Of a DNA stretch of 33,366 bases, positions 25,828 to 33,366 are shown in pieces. The translations under genes were made by a program, and so were the position numbers. The stretch covers positions 1 to 33,366 of the forward strand of contig CALZJI010000103.1 of the NCBI GenBank assembly GCA_945787615.1. Reading direction: 5' to 3'. The notes under the pieces were generated by a model. The model made no database searches and had not been told where the DNA came from. It was given only the letters and a program-made list of their open reading frames with translations. The stretch is from an uncultured Chromatiaceae bacterium. Its GTDB lineage: Bacteria; Pseudomonadota; Gammaproteobacteria; JAADHS01. How positions within the stretch are numbered: the stretch's first letter is position 1; the number at the start of each line of letters is the position of its first letter.

Positions 25828-26784
25828 ATGAATACCCGATTTCTTTCGCTGAAAAACCACATCTCAAGAACCATTGTTGGACAAAGGGATCTTGTTGATA
25901 ATCTGCTGGTGGCCATATTGGCTGAAGGACATGTGCTCATTGAGGGCGTACCTGGCCTTGCGAAAACGACGGCCGTGCGCACCTTGGCGACGGGCATGGA
26001 TGTCTCCTTCCAACGCATTCAATTTACCCCCGATTTGATTCCCGGCGATATTACCGGAACAGACATTTTCCGCCCACAAAGTGGTCAGTTTCAATTCGTT
26101 AGCGGCCCTATATTTCATGAAGTCATTCTGGCCGACGAAATCAATCGAGCCCCACCCAAAGTGCAATCCGCATTACTCGAGGCTATGCAAGAGCGCCAAG
26201 TCACCGTCGGTGGGGTTAGCAGACCCTTACCCGAGATTTTTCTGGTTATCGCAACGCAAAATCCCCTGGAACACGAGGGCACGTTCCCGCTACCCGAAGC
26301 CCAGCTCGACCGTTTCCTAATGAAAATCAACCTCAACTACCCGGACGCCGATGAAGAGCTGGAGATTCTTCACCGCGACCAACAACGCTTAAGCGGCCAA
26401 CGAACCGAACCGACGAAACCCGAAGTGTCGAAAGAAGAGGTGCTCCTCGCCCGACGCCAGGTCAACGATATTTACATAGACGAGATGCTGGAGCGCTATA
26501 TCGTCACTCTTGTTGCCGCTACCCGAGATCCTTCGCGGTGGGCGCCGGATGTGACACCCTGGTTAGCGCGGGGCGCATCGCCGCGAGCGACACTTGCTTT
26601 AGCACGTACCGCGCGCGCTCATGCATTATTAAGCAACCGCGACTTCGTTGAACCCGGTGATATAATGGAGCTGGCCTACGCGGTGCTGAATCACCGCATC
26701 GCGCTAAGCTTCGCAGCCCGAGCCGACGACATAACCCTGAAAACCGTCGTCAATCGTCTTGTTGAATCGGTACCTGTTCCCTAA
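25828..26784 (+). CDS. MoxR-family AAA+ ATPase
   Basis: A 318-residue AAA+ chaperone. Walker A is GVPGLAKT (40-47) and Walker B is VILADEINR, followed by the MoxR-typical ALLEAMQERQVTVGG and ATQNPLEHEGTFPLPEAQLDRF. The C-terminal lid (about 210-318) is typical of AAA_3. MoxR proteins act with von Willebrand factor A proteins in folding or metal insertion. It is the first gene of an operon with DUF58, DUF4381 and Bat proteins; DUF58 starts 2 nt after its stop. The 218 nt upstream, shared with the divergent SUMF1-like gene, show no strong promoter. Confidence 0.95.
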   Translation: MNTRFLSLKNHISRTIVGQRDLVDNLLVAILAEGHVLIEGVPGLAKTTAVRTLATGMDVSFQRIQFTPDLIPGDITGTDIFRPQSGQFQFVSGPIFHEVILADEINRAPPKVQSALLEAMQERQVTVGGVSRPLPEIFLVIATQNPLEHEGTFPLPEAQLDRFLMKINLNYPDADEELEILHRDQQRLSGQRTEPTKPEVSKEEVLLARRQVNDIYIDEMLERYIVTLVAATRDPSRWAPDVTPWLARGASPRATLALARTARAHALLSNRDFVEPGDIMELAYAVLNHRIALSFAARADDITLKTVVNRLVESVPVP

Positions 26785-26786
26785 AT

Positions 26787-27686
26787 ATGGCGGAAATAAA
26801 TACGCCCCTCGTCAGTGATGAAGAGCTAGCCCTGCTCCAGACCCGCGTCTTAGAGCGACAGTCTCGGCAAGTTGTTGCCACCACCTATGGCGCGGGGCAG
26901 CATCGTTCGCGTTTTCGCGGCCTGGGTCTGGACTTGGAAGACACGCGTCCGTACCACAGCGGGGACGATATCCGCCATATGGATTGGCGCGCCACGGCAC
27001 GCAGCGGCAAACCAACCATGAAAGTCTTTCGCGAAGAGCGTCAACGCAGCCTCTTTATTGTTGCCGATCGCGGCCCGACAATGGCGTTTGGTACGCGCGG
27101 CGAATTAAAAGCGGCTGTTGCCGCCCGTGCCGCGGCGATATTAGCGTTTTCCGCCTTGGCGCAGCATGAAACCGTCGCTGGACTGGTGGTTGAACGAAGC
27201 ATTCGTTTCTTCCCAAGCTCGCGCGGCTTAAACCAAACGCTACGGTTACTAAAAACCGTTTCGGCTCCGTTGCCCCCGACCGTTAACGAACTCACTCCTA
27301 CGCAAACGGATGATCTTTTCAGCACCCTTTACCAGATGGCGTCACCCGGTAGCGTAGTTTTTTTAATTAGCGATTTCTATTTTCTTGATGGGAAACACCG
27401 CACCGCGCTTGCCGAACTCGCCGAACATCGACACGTTGTTGCATTACACATCACTGACCCGGCAGAAGACGCGTTACCTAACGCTGGATTAGTACGTCTT
27501 GTTTCTCCGGTCACAAACGAAATTAGTATTATTGATACCAGCGACAAAACATTACGACACGCGTATTACCACGCCAGATCGCAACGACTAGAAGAACTGA
27601 ACAACCTTTTCTCGGGCGGTGGTATTCCGTTGCAGCATCTCTACACCAATGGGAATACTTTCGCCGAACTGGAGGAAGTTTGGTGA
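26787..27686 (+). CDS. DUF58 domain protein
   Basis: A 299-residue cytosolic protein with the DUF58 signature HSGDDIRHMDWRATARSGKP (about 57-76), followed by KVFREE. The rest resembles a von Willebrand A-like fold without a full metal site. It is a constant partner of MoxR ATPases. The exact activity is not known; a link between ATPase and VWA proteins is assumed. Its end overlaps the start of the DUF4381 gene by a few bases. Confidence 0.93.
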   Translation: MAEINTPLVSDEELALLQTRVLERQSRQVVATTYGAGQHRSRFRGLGLDLEDTRPYHSGDDIRHMDWRATARSGKPTMKVFREERQRSLFIVADRGPTMAFGTRGELKAAVAARAAAILAFSALAQHETVAGLVVERSIRFFPSSRGLNQTLRLLKTVSAPLPPTVNELTPTQTDDLFSTLYQMASPGSVVFLISDFYFLDGKHRTALAELAEHRHVVALHITDPAEDALPNAGLVRLVSPVTNEISIIDTSDKTLRHAYYHARSQRLEELNNLFSGGGIPLQHLYTNGNTFAELEEVW

Positions 27687-28159
27687 ACGACATCATCCCC
27701 TTGCAGCAACTTGCCGATATCGAGCTGCCGCCTGCGCCACAGTGGCAGAGCGTTTTCACCGTCACCGGGCTGATAACACTTGTTGTTGGCGCCATCATGT
27801 GGCGGATCTGGCTCGCGATAAAGAATCGACGCCAGGCAACCACAAACCGCGTTTCGCACCGAGCCGACAATCCGCTGGACAAACTCGAGGAAATCCGCCA
27901 GTACTGGAAAGATGGCCAAATTGACGCACGCGAGACCGCCTATCGCTTAGCCGCATTGATCAGGGTCGCGCTGGGTCTCCCACAACTCACGGCGAACTGT
28001 CCCGATGTTGTAACGACGTCTCGCGACCATTGGCCGAAAACCATCGATATCCTCACGCGAGCCCGATATCGACCCGTATCCGATATTCAACTCTCGCCGG
28101 CAACATTCGATCGTATCCGCTATTGGCTGGATGACGCTCGAACACGAGGGATAAAATAA
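27683..28159 (+). CDS. DUF4381 membrane protein
   Basis: About 158 residues with one membrane segment near the N-terminus (about 26-46) and a cytosolic helical part, matching DUF4381, found between DUF58 and BatA genes in proteobacterial Bat operons. The frame allows TTG at 27680, but GTG at 27683 has a strong GGAGG seven nt upstream and is preferred. The 3' end of the DUF58 gene overlaps it. Its function is unknown. Confidence 0.85.
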   Translation: MNDIIPLQQLADIELPPAPQWQSVFTVTGLITLVVGAIMWRIWLAIKNRRQATTNRVSHRADNPLDKLEEIRQYWKDGQIDARETAYRLAALIRVALGLPQLTANCPDVVTTSRDHWPKTIDILTRARYRPVSDIQLSPATFDRIRYWLDDARTRGIK

Positions 28160-28161
28160 CA

Positions 28162-29166
28162 ATGCTGGATTTCGCGGCACCGTTTTGGTTTTTAGCGCTT
28201 CCGCTTCCGGCAGTTGTATGGTTCGCGGCAACAAAGTATGCAGGAAAGACCCATTTGCGCCCTGAGAGACCGGCACTAGTACATCCCTACGCAGGACTGC
28301 TGACGCGGCTTAGTCGATCCAACGCAACATCCAAGAGGCAAAAACCTTGGCTATGGCTACTTGGCTGCACGGCTCTCGTCGTTGCCATGGCACGCCCACA
28401 GTGGAGCGATGCAGAGTCTGTCAACGGCGCGTTTAGTCGCGACATAATGCTGGCGGTGGATGTATCGGGATCGATGCGCGCCCAAGATTTCATCATTGAC
28501 GGGGTTGTCGTCAGCCGGCTCGACATGGTGAAAAACGTCGTCACGGCATTTATTCAGCAGCGCCACGGTGATCGTCTGGGGATAATCGTTTTCGCGGATG
28601 ACACCTATACGCTCGCTCCGATAACGTCCGACTTAAGTATTATACAAAGCCTACTCGAGGAACTTCAGCACGGCATAGCCGGAGAAAAAACTGCACTCGG
28701 TAGCGCCATCGCGCTAGCCGTCAAACGGCTCGAAGCGCAGCAAGACAAACAACGTGTGCTTATCGTGTTAACCGATGGAACCAATACCTCAGGAACGATT
28801 CATCCGAACACAGCGATCGCCATGGCCAAAGAAAAAGGGGTACGTATCCATACAATCGGCATAGGCAGTCAACGACGCGTAGCATTCCCCAAAGCTTCTC
28901 TTGAACAACCCGAACTGGTGCAAATGCCGTTGGATGAAAACCAACTTCGACGAATTGCCAGCGAAACGGGCGGACAATATTTCTTGGCCAGCGACAGTAA
29001 CGCCATGCAACGGATCACGGCAGAGATCGATCGACTGGAGACTCGCGAAGTCAAGGATGCCTCAGGCGGTCCGACCAGCGAGTGGTATTGGATCCCGTTG
29101 ACCATAGGATTAACGTTACTATTTCTGAGCCAGCAACGCAGCCGTGGCATGGTAGCACCGACGTAG
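28162..29166 (+). CDS. BatA-like von Willebrand factor A membrane protein
   Basis: 334 residues with hydrophobic segments at about 7-23 and 62-78, a VWA domain (about 94-285) and a C-terminal membrane segment (about 310-328). The metal-ion-dependent adhesion site is intact: D100, S102 and S104 in VDVSGSM, with a later LTDGTN. Bat proteins were named for Bacteroides aerotolerance and are thought to act with MoxR in envelope protein maturation. It starts 2 nt after the DUF4381 gene. Confidence 0.92.
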   Translation: MLDFAAPFWFLALPLPAVVWFAATKYAGKTHLRPERPALVHPYAGLLTRLSRSNATSKRQKPWLWLLGCTALVVAMARPQWSDAESVNGAFSRDIMLAVDVSGSMRAQDFIIDGVVVSRLDMVKNVVTAFIQQRHGDRLGIIVFADDTYTLAPITSDLSIIQSLLEELQHGIAGEKTALGSAIALAVKRLEAQQDKQRVLIVLTDGTNTSGTIHPNTAIAMAKEKGVRIHTIGIGSQRRVAFPKASLEQPELVQMPLDENQLRRIASETGGQYFLASDSNAMQRITAEIDRLETREVKDASGGPTSEWYWIPLTIGLTLLFLSQQRSRGMVAPT

Positions 29167-29177
29167 AGCGCGCCGTG

Positions 29178-30875
29178 ATGATGGCTGATCAATTGTACTG
29201 GCGAGAACCTCTTTGGTTGCTGTTGTTAGCCTTGCCCCTAGCGTCTCTTGCCTGGCAAACGCACTCGCAGAAGACGGAAAGACAGTTGGCGCGCTTTGCC
29301 GACCCCCACTTGCTACCGCTCCTCGTTCGAGGCCAATCCGCCACAACGCAAAACCGTATCATGATCTTCATGGCATGGTTATTGGCCGCTCTCGCGGCAA
29401 GCGGCCCGTATCTCGTTACAGAGGAATCCGAGCAGCAACAACGCCGCGCCATCGATATCGCCGTAATCATGGATATCTCGCCCTCGATGAACGGTGAAGA
29501 TGTCGTGCCAACCCGCTTGCAACGCGCTAAGTGGGAACTGAAAGACTTCATTACGCGGCTAGATGACGACGACGGCAGCCGCCTGGCGCTCATTACGTTC
29601 TCCGCCAACGCCTATATCACATTACCCCTCACCCATGACAAAGCGACATTTCTACACTTTGTCGACGCCTTGGACCCCAGCTTGGTGAGGCAAAAAGGCT
29701 CTAATCTAAGACGCGGCCTGCAATTAGCGACCGATCTTCTCGAAACGAGCAAACCGGACGGCCGCGCGATCGTTTTATTAAGCGATGGCGAAGCCCACAG
29801 TCCCAATAACCTCGACGCCGCTAAGCAGCTCGGCGCCCTGAGTATTCCGCTTCTTATTCTTGGCGTCGGCACCGAGGCGGGCGGGCCGATAATGAACGAA
29901 TCAGGCCGCTTTATATTGGAGAATGGCCGCCCCGTTGTGTCAAAGCTCAACCGCTCCGCGCTCTTGGAGCTGGCACACGCCAGTGGTGGCGCCTATAGCG
30001 AGCTGCAAAGCGACAATAGCGACTGGGCTCCACTGTTTACAAGGCTTGATACGCTATCGAGCTTAAATCCTTACGCGTTGGACAGCCGCAAGACCAAACA
30101 GCTTTTTCCCTGGCTACTGGGCTTCAGCATTCTCCTCTTTCTATGGGTCGGGAGCCGACGCGTGGATACGCTGGCAATTATCGTCGCCACACCGCTATTG
30201 GGTTTAACACCCGATGCGCTGGCGTCACCGTGGCAAGAACAGCAAGCCAGAGAAGCACTGCAGAGGGGTGATTATCAGCGTGCCGCGCAGCTGTACGGAG
30301 AGATTGACTCGTACAACGGGTATCTCGGACGAGGCGTTAGCGCGTATAGGGAGCATCGATGGCACCAGGCTCTCGACTGGTTTCAACACGCATTGACGGT
30401 GGCAACATCTGATGTTCAACGCGCAAAAGCCAGTTATAACAGCGGCAATGCTTTAGCACAATTAGGCGAATTGACCCGCGCCGCCGACGCGTTTCGTGAA
30501 GCGCTACGATGGAAAACCAATTATCCGCGCGCGGCACTTAATCTCAATCTGGTTGCCGCGGAACAACGTCGTCGCGGTGATGCGATACGAAAACAAGCCG
30601 AGCTGTCTGAACGGCAAACGACGCAGGACGCCCAAGCCGACGAAACAGACGAAAAAACCACGACCGGTGAATTAACGGTGCGAAAAAAGCGTAGTCAAGC
30701 GACTCGCCCGCAACCCGGGCAAGCGCAGCTTCCGCGCGAAGAAAGTCAAAGTTTAAGCGAAGTTGATCTACAGCTCCGTGGACTACGCGAAGACACTCAA
30801 ACCTTCTTGAGCAAGCGCTTCGCCCGTCGTGATCGTTTGGATGGTTTAGCTCGAACAGGAGACAAGCCTTGGTAA
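29178..30875 (+). CDS. BatB-like VWA protein fused to TPR domain (BatB-BatC type)
   Basis: About 565 residues from ATG at 29178. The open frame extends upstream to 29082, but that part overlaps batA in another frame and is not membrane-protein-like. Two membrane segments, then a VWA domain with the intact metal site DISPS, another membrane segment (ending near GSRRVD), then a TPR domain (about 355-475) with repeats such as ALQRGDYQRAAQLY and ALAQLGELTRAADAFREAL. The C-terminal tail is highly charged, rich in Q, E, K and R. In some bacteria BatB and BatC are separate. The stop TAA lies 10 nt before a palindromic repeat element. Confidence 0.9.
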   Translation: MMADQLYWREPLWLLLLALPLASLAWQTHSQKTERQLARFADPHLLPLLVRGQSATTQNRIMIFMAWLLAALAASGPYLVTEESEQQQRRAIDIAVIMDISPSMNGEDVVPTRLQRAKWELKDFITRLDDDDGSRLALITFSANAYITLPLTHDKATFLHFVDALDPSLVRQKGSNLRRGLQLATDLLETSKPDGRAIVLLSDGEAHSPNNLDAAKQLGALSIPLLILGVGTEAGGPIMNESGRFILENGRPVVSKLNRSALLELAHASGGAYSELQSDNSDWAPLFTRLDTLSSLNPYALDSRKTKQLFPWLLGFSILLFLWVGSRRVDTLAIIVATPLLGLTPDALASPWQEQQAREALQRGDYQRAAQLYGEIDSYNGYLGRGVSAYREHRWHQALDWFQHALTVATSDVQRAKASYNSGNALAQLGELTRAADAFREALRWKTNYPRAALNLNLVAAEQRRRGDAIRKQAELSERQTTQDAQADETDEKTTTGELTVRKKRSQATRPQPGQAQLPREESQSLSEVDLQLRGLREDTQTFLSKRFARRDRLDGLARTGDKPW

Positions 30876-32677
30876 AGCGTTACTTTAGGGCCGCGGAAAA
30901 AAATAATTGTCCAAAGATTGCGCCGGATTTTTGTTCAGATTCAAGGCGCGGCAAGTGGCGCATATTAGAATATGCAACAATTGCCGTAACGCAGAAGCTG
31001 AGCAAAAAGACAAGCAAGGTTGGGCAATTATTATTTTCCGCGGCCCTTGTGCTCGCCCTGCTATGGATGGCGTTACCGGCGTTCACTTACGCCGCCACGT
31101 TCACCGCGTCGGTCGATCGGAATGAGCTCGCCGAAGATGAGCACTTGGTGCTCACACTTACGCTCGCCAACAGCGACACGCGCTTGCGCGCACAGGGCGT
31201 ATCCCCTAATGTAGATTTAAGCGTTTTAACCGCCGATTTTGATATCGGCACACCTCGAGACAACAATCGCTTTAATATCTTTCGCGGGCGCGCCCGTTCC
31301 ACATCAGAGCTTATTATCGAGTTATTCCCGAAACGAACGGGAAACGTCATCATCCCACGCTTCGAAGTCGATAATGTTGCCACGGATGCAATCACCGTGG
31401 CCGTTAAACCCTCGGTTCACGGTGATACTCCGTTTGCCTTTGCCCGAAGCGGGATCAGTAAACCCGCTATTTGGCAGCGCGAGCAGCTGCTTGTCTACCA
31501 TGATGTCTACTATCGTGTGGAATTGGAAAGCGCCAAACTCGGTGAAGAAATCGAAACAGAGCCGACGCCTTTAGAACTGTACGAGCATTTTCGGCTTACC
31601 CGAACCGAACGTCAAGAACAACATAACGGGTTCACCTATAGCGTCGCTCGCACAAGCTGGACCATCTTTCCAACGGATAGCGGAACGCTGACCGTGTATT
31701 TTCCTGACACGTGGATTGTTACCAACACCGGCGAACGCATTCGACTCCCTCATCAACAACAAACCGTCATGGTAAACGCGTTGCCAGCCGATGTTACGGC
31801 GGACATCATGGTCGGCGTACCGGAGCTCAAGCTCACAACCTTAGTAGAAAACGCGACCGTAAATCAGCTGAACAGTTGGCGGGTAACGCTAAGGGCGCCG
31901 GTGCTCTCCACGACTGTGCCTGCACGACTGACGATTGAATCCTTGCCTCAAGTTCAAACCTATCTGGATCGTGGCCAACTCGACAAAGAGGAAAGTCCCG
32001 ATGGTGTCATCTTTACCAGTGACTACACCGTATCGGCCGTCCCATTAACAGCTGGCGTATTCCAACTCCCCGCCATCACCTTCCCTTATTTCGATCCACA
32101 TCGAGGCGAATTAAAAACGGCAACATTGAACGGACCTCGCCTCGCAGCCCAAGCCGGCAATCGTGTTGCCGCGACGACATCATTGCCCAACAACGCCTCC
32201 GCCGCGTTGTATAACGAGGCAAACGGTCCACAGAACAATCTCTGGCAGGTCGCAACGTTCGCTTTTGCGTTCTTATGGTTAATAACATTAATGCTTTCTT
32301 GGAAACGTAGAGAGGCTAAGGATGTTGGTGCAGGCCGGTCAGCTGTCTCCGAACTCGAGCCCGGTCCCTCCCGCGGCGCCATGCAAACCATGCTGCTTGA
32401 CGCCTTCAATAGTCGTTCGCTCGAGGAGGGGCTAATGGACTGGGAACGGGTTAATGGTCCTTTAGAAGACATACGCAATACGGTCCGCTCAGTTCAGCGG
32501 TTTTATTACGGCCAAGCTAAGGACATTGACGCGGAGGCTTTGAAACGAGACGTTATTAAAGCCGTCGAAAAGATACGCAAATCCGCGATCAATCACAAAC
32601 AACAAGAAAACCGCTGGTCACCCAGGGCATTTACGCCCGTAGAAAAACGTGCGGGGGACAAAGCTGTTAGCCAGTGA
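30869..32677 (+). CDS. BatD-like protein with repeat-derived N-terminal insertion
   Basis: A 602-residue envelope protein of the BatD (oxygen tolerance) family: an exported beta-sandwich region starting at ATFTASVDRNELAEDE, several immunoglobulin-like domains, a membrane segment (about 467-485) and a cytosolic C-terminal tail. The only in-frame start before the hydrophobic signal is TTG at 30869, overlapping the preceding stop. Codons 7-60 come from the palindromic repeat (30887-31047), which is open in this frame. Joining residues 1-6 (MVKRYF) to VLALLWMALPAFTYA would give an ordinary signal peptide. Translation may instead begin at GTG 31049 or ATG 31067, giving a short signal. Confidence 0.85.
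   Translation: MVKRYFRAAEKNNCPKIAPDFCSDSRRGKWRILEYATIAVTQKLSKKTSKVGQLLFSAALVLALLWMALPAFTYAATFTASVDRNELAEDEHLVLTLTLANSDTRLRAQGVSPNVDLSVLTADFDIGTPRDNNRFNIFRGRARSTSELIIELFPKRTGNVIIPRFEVDNVATDAITVAVKPSVHGDTPFAFARSGISKPAIWQREQLLVYHDVYYRVELESAKLGEEIETEPTPLELYEHFRLTRTERQEQHNGFTYSVARTSWTIFPTDSGTLTVYFPDTWIVTNTGERIRLPHQQQTVMVNALPADVTADIMVGVPELKLTTLVENATVNQLNSWRVTLRAPVLSTTVPARLTIESLPQVQTYLDRGQLDKEESPDGVIFTSDYTVSAVPLTAGVFQLPAITFPYFDPHRGELKTATLNGPRLAAQAGNRVAATTSLPNNASAALYNEANGPQNNLWQVATFAFAFLWLITLMLSWKRREAKDVGAGRSAVSELEPGPSRGAMQTMLLDAFNSRSLEEGLMDWERVNGPLEDIRNTVRSVQRFYYGQAKDIDAEALKRDVIKAVEKIRKSAINHKQQENRWSPRAFTPVEKRAGDKAVSQ
30887..31047 (+). repeat. Palindromic MITE-like repeat, copy 1
   Basis: 161 bases bounded by AGGGCCGCGGAAAA and its inverted copy TTTTCCGCGGCCCT. 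The two halves are imperfect reverse complements throughout, meeting at GCATATT-AG-AATATGC, so the transcript could fold into one long hairpin. A second, inverted copy lies at 32736-32874. No transposase is present. The size and terminal inverted repeats fit a miniature inverted-repeat element or a large palindromic intergenic repeat. The target duplication is unclear. The element lies inside the 5' end of batD. Confidence 0.75.
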
Positions 32678-32735
32678 TGCGACAACCTAAAGCTAGCACA
32701 CGGACCACATTAATACAGTGTGTAACGGGTACTTT

Positions 32736-32874
32736 AGGGCCACGGAAAAAAATAATGGCTCAGCTTCTGCGTTACGGCAAGTGTTGCATATTCCAATATG
32801 CGCCACTTGCCGCGCCTTGAATCTGAGAAAAAATCCGGCGCAATCTTTGGATAATTATAATTTTCCGCGGCCCT
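32736..32874 (-). repeat. Palindromic MITE-like repeat, copy 2 (inverted)
   Basis: 139 bases, the reverse complement of copy 1 with only a few substitutions in the central 95 bases. A stretch of about 22 bases near one end, present in copy 1, is missing here. Ends are AGGGCCACGG and CCGCGGCCCT. It lies between the convergent stops of batD and the TPR gene, where its hairpin could act as a bidirectional terminator. Apart from it, 32678-32937 shows nothing gene-like. Confidence 0.75.
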
Positions 32875-32937
32875 TATACTTCGTAAGTCGTTATCCGGTA
32901 GTCATCGCCGCCGCGGCGGAAGTGCTCCGCTTAGCGT

Positions 32938-33366
32938 TTACTGACCGGACAATAAATCGATTCCCGCTTCCTCTGTTACCGGCATATCGACGGCGGGGCT
33001 ATTGCGTTCATCCCATTCGCGACCGCGGCGCGCAATCCATTCCGCTTCTTCCTCAGGCAGGGGCCCGCGTTTCAGCCTTGTTTCCCATTCCCACAACGCG
33101 GAACGCGCTTTTCGAACGTACGAATCACCAGGGGGCGCGAGATGGATGTAGGAACGCATCGCGCCCAAAGCGCCTTCGACGTCTCCGAGATTCTCAAGGG
33201 CCACGGCAAGTCCCCAGTACGCATTCCCTTGGTAGGGTTTAAGCCGTATCGCCGACGCAAAAAAATCGCCCGCGGCTTTGTATTTTTCGAGGCCCAGTAA
33301 TGCAAATCCCATATTAACGTGCGCCTCAGGCATGTTTGGCGACAACTCCAGCACGCGGTGCAACGC
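32938..33366 (-). CDS. TPR-repeat protein (5' part outside window)
   Basis: The C-terminal 142 residues of a tetratricopeptide protein; the frame is open to the window edge, and the TTG at 33363 is an internal codon (Leu) rather than a start. At least two TPR units are visible, with consensus positions in PNMPEAHVNMGFALLGLEKY and GNAYWGLAVALENLGDVEGA. An acidic, tryptophan-containing C-terminal tail follows. It converges with batD across the second palindromic repeat. The role is unknown. Confidence 0.8.
   Translation of the reverse strand, partial: ALHRVLELSPNMPEAHVNMGFALLGLEKYKAAGDFFASAIRLKPYQGNAYWGLAVALENLGDVEGALGAMRSYIHLAPPGDSYVRKARSALWEWETRLKRGPLPEEEAEWIARRGREWDERNSPAVDMPVTEEAGIDLLSGQ

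Noticed and set aside
32718-33242. Plus-strand open frame of 174 codons
   Set aside because: It starts in the palindromic repeat and runs antisense to a clear TPR gene; the translated sequence is Arg/Pro-rich and without domain signs.

Overview
The window looks like a chromosomal piece of a gammaproteobacterium with roughly balanced base composition. The main clue is the order tyrS, M23 peptidase, anmK, erpA and argC, a housekeeping neighbourhood I associate with Pseudomonas-like gammaproteobacteria. A complete System I cytochrome c maturation operon and a Bat-type operon fit that assignment. No tRNA, rRNA, CRISPR array, transposase or phage gene was recognised.

Region 1 (1-9.3 kb): a partial tyrS on the minus strand is followed by a plus-strand cluster of CheY-like receiver, CheC-like phosphatase and PAS-GGDEF diguanylate cyclase, coupled by overlapping stop and start codons and preceded by a good sigma-28 (FliA)-type promoter match. 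Then come an M23 peptidase and anmK (+), and erpA, a bactofilin, a coiled-coil membrane protein and argC (-).

Region 2 (9.5-17.5 kb): a dense c-type cytochrome and beta-propeller locus. It holds a multiheme protein split over two frames at a run of nine A (six CxxCH in total), a divergent pentaheme cytochrome overlapping an NHL-propeller lipoprotein, two paralogous Reg_prop-type propeller proteins, a monoheme cytochrome and a TlpA-like thioredoxin lipoprotein. That makes twelve CxxCH motifs in about 7 kb. I recognise no characterised system here; it is the best candidate for an undescribed redox system.

Region 3 (17.5-24.6 kb): ccmABCDEFGHI on the minus strand, including a 59-residue ccmD that size-filtered gene calling would miss. 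The operon runs in the same direction into the tlpA, cytochrome and propeller genes, so heme-attachment machinery and a set of its probable clients are adjacent.

Region 4 (24.8-33.4 kb): a SUMF1/FGE-fold protein without the catalytic cysteines lies divergent from moxR, DUF58, DUF4381, batA, a batB-TPR fusion and batD. A palindromic repeat of 139-161 bp occurs twice in inverted orientation on either side of batD. The upstream copy is read in frame and lengthens the BatD N-terminus by 54 codons inside what appears to have been a normal signal peptide. A partial TPR gene enters from the right edge.
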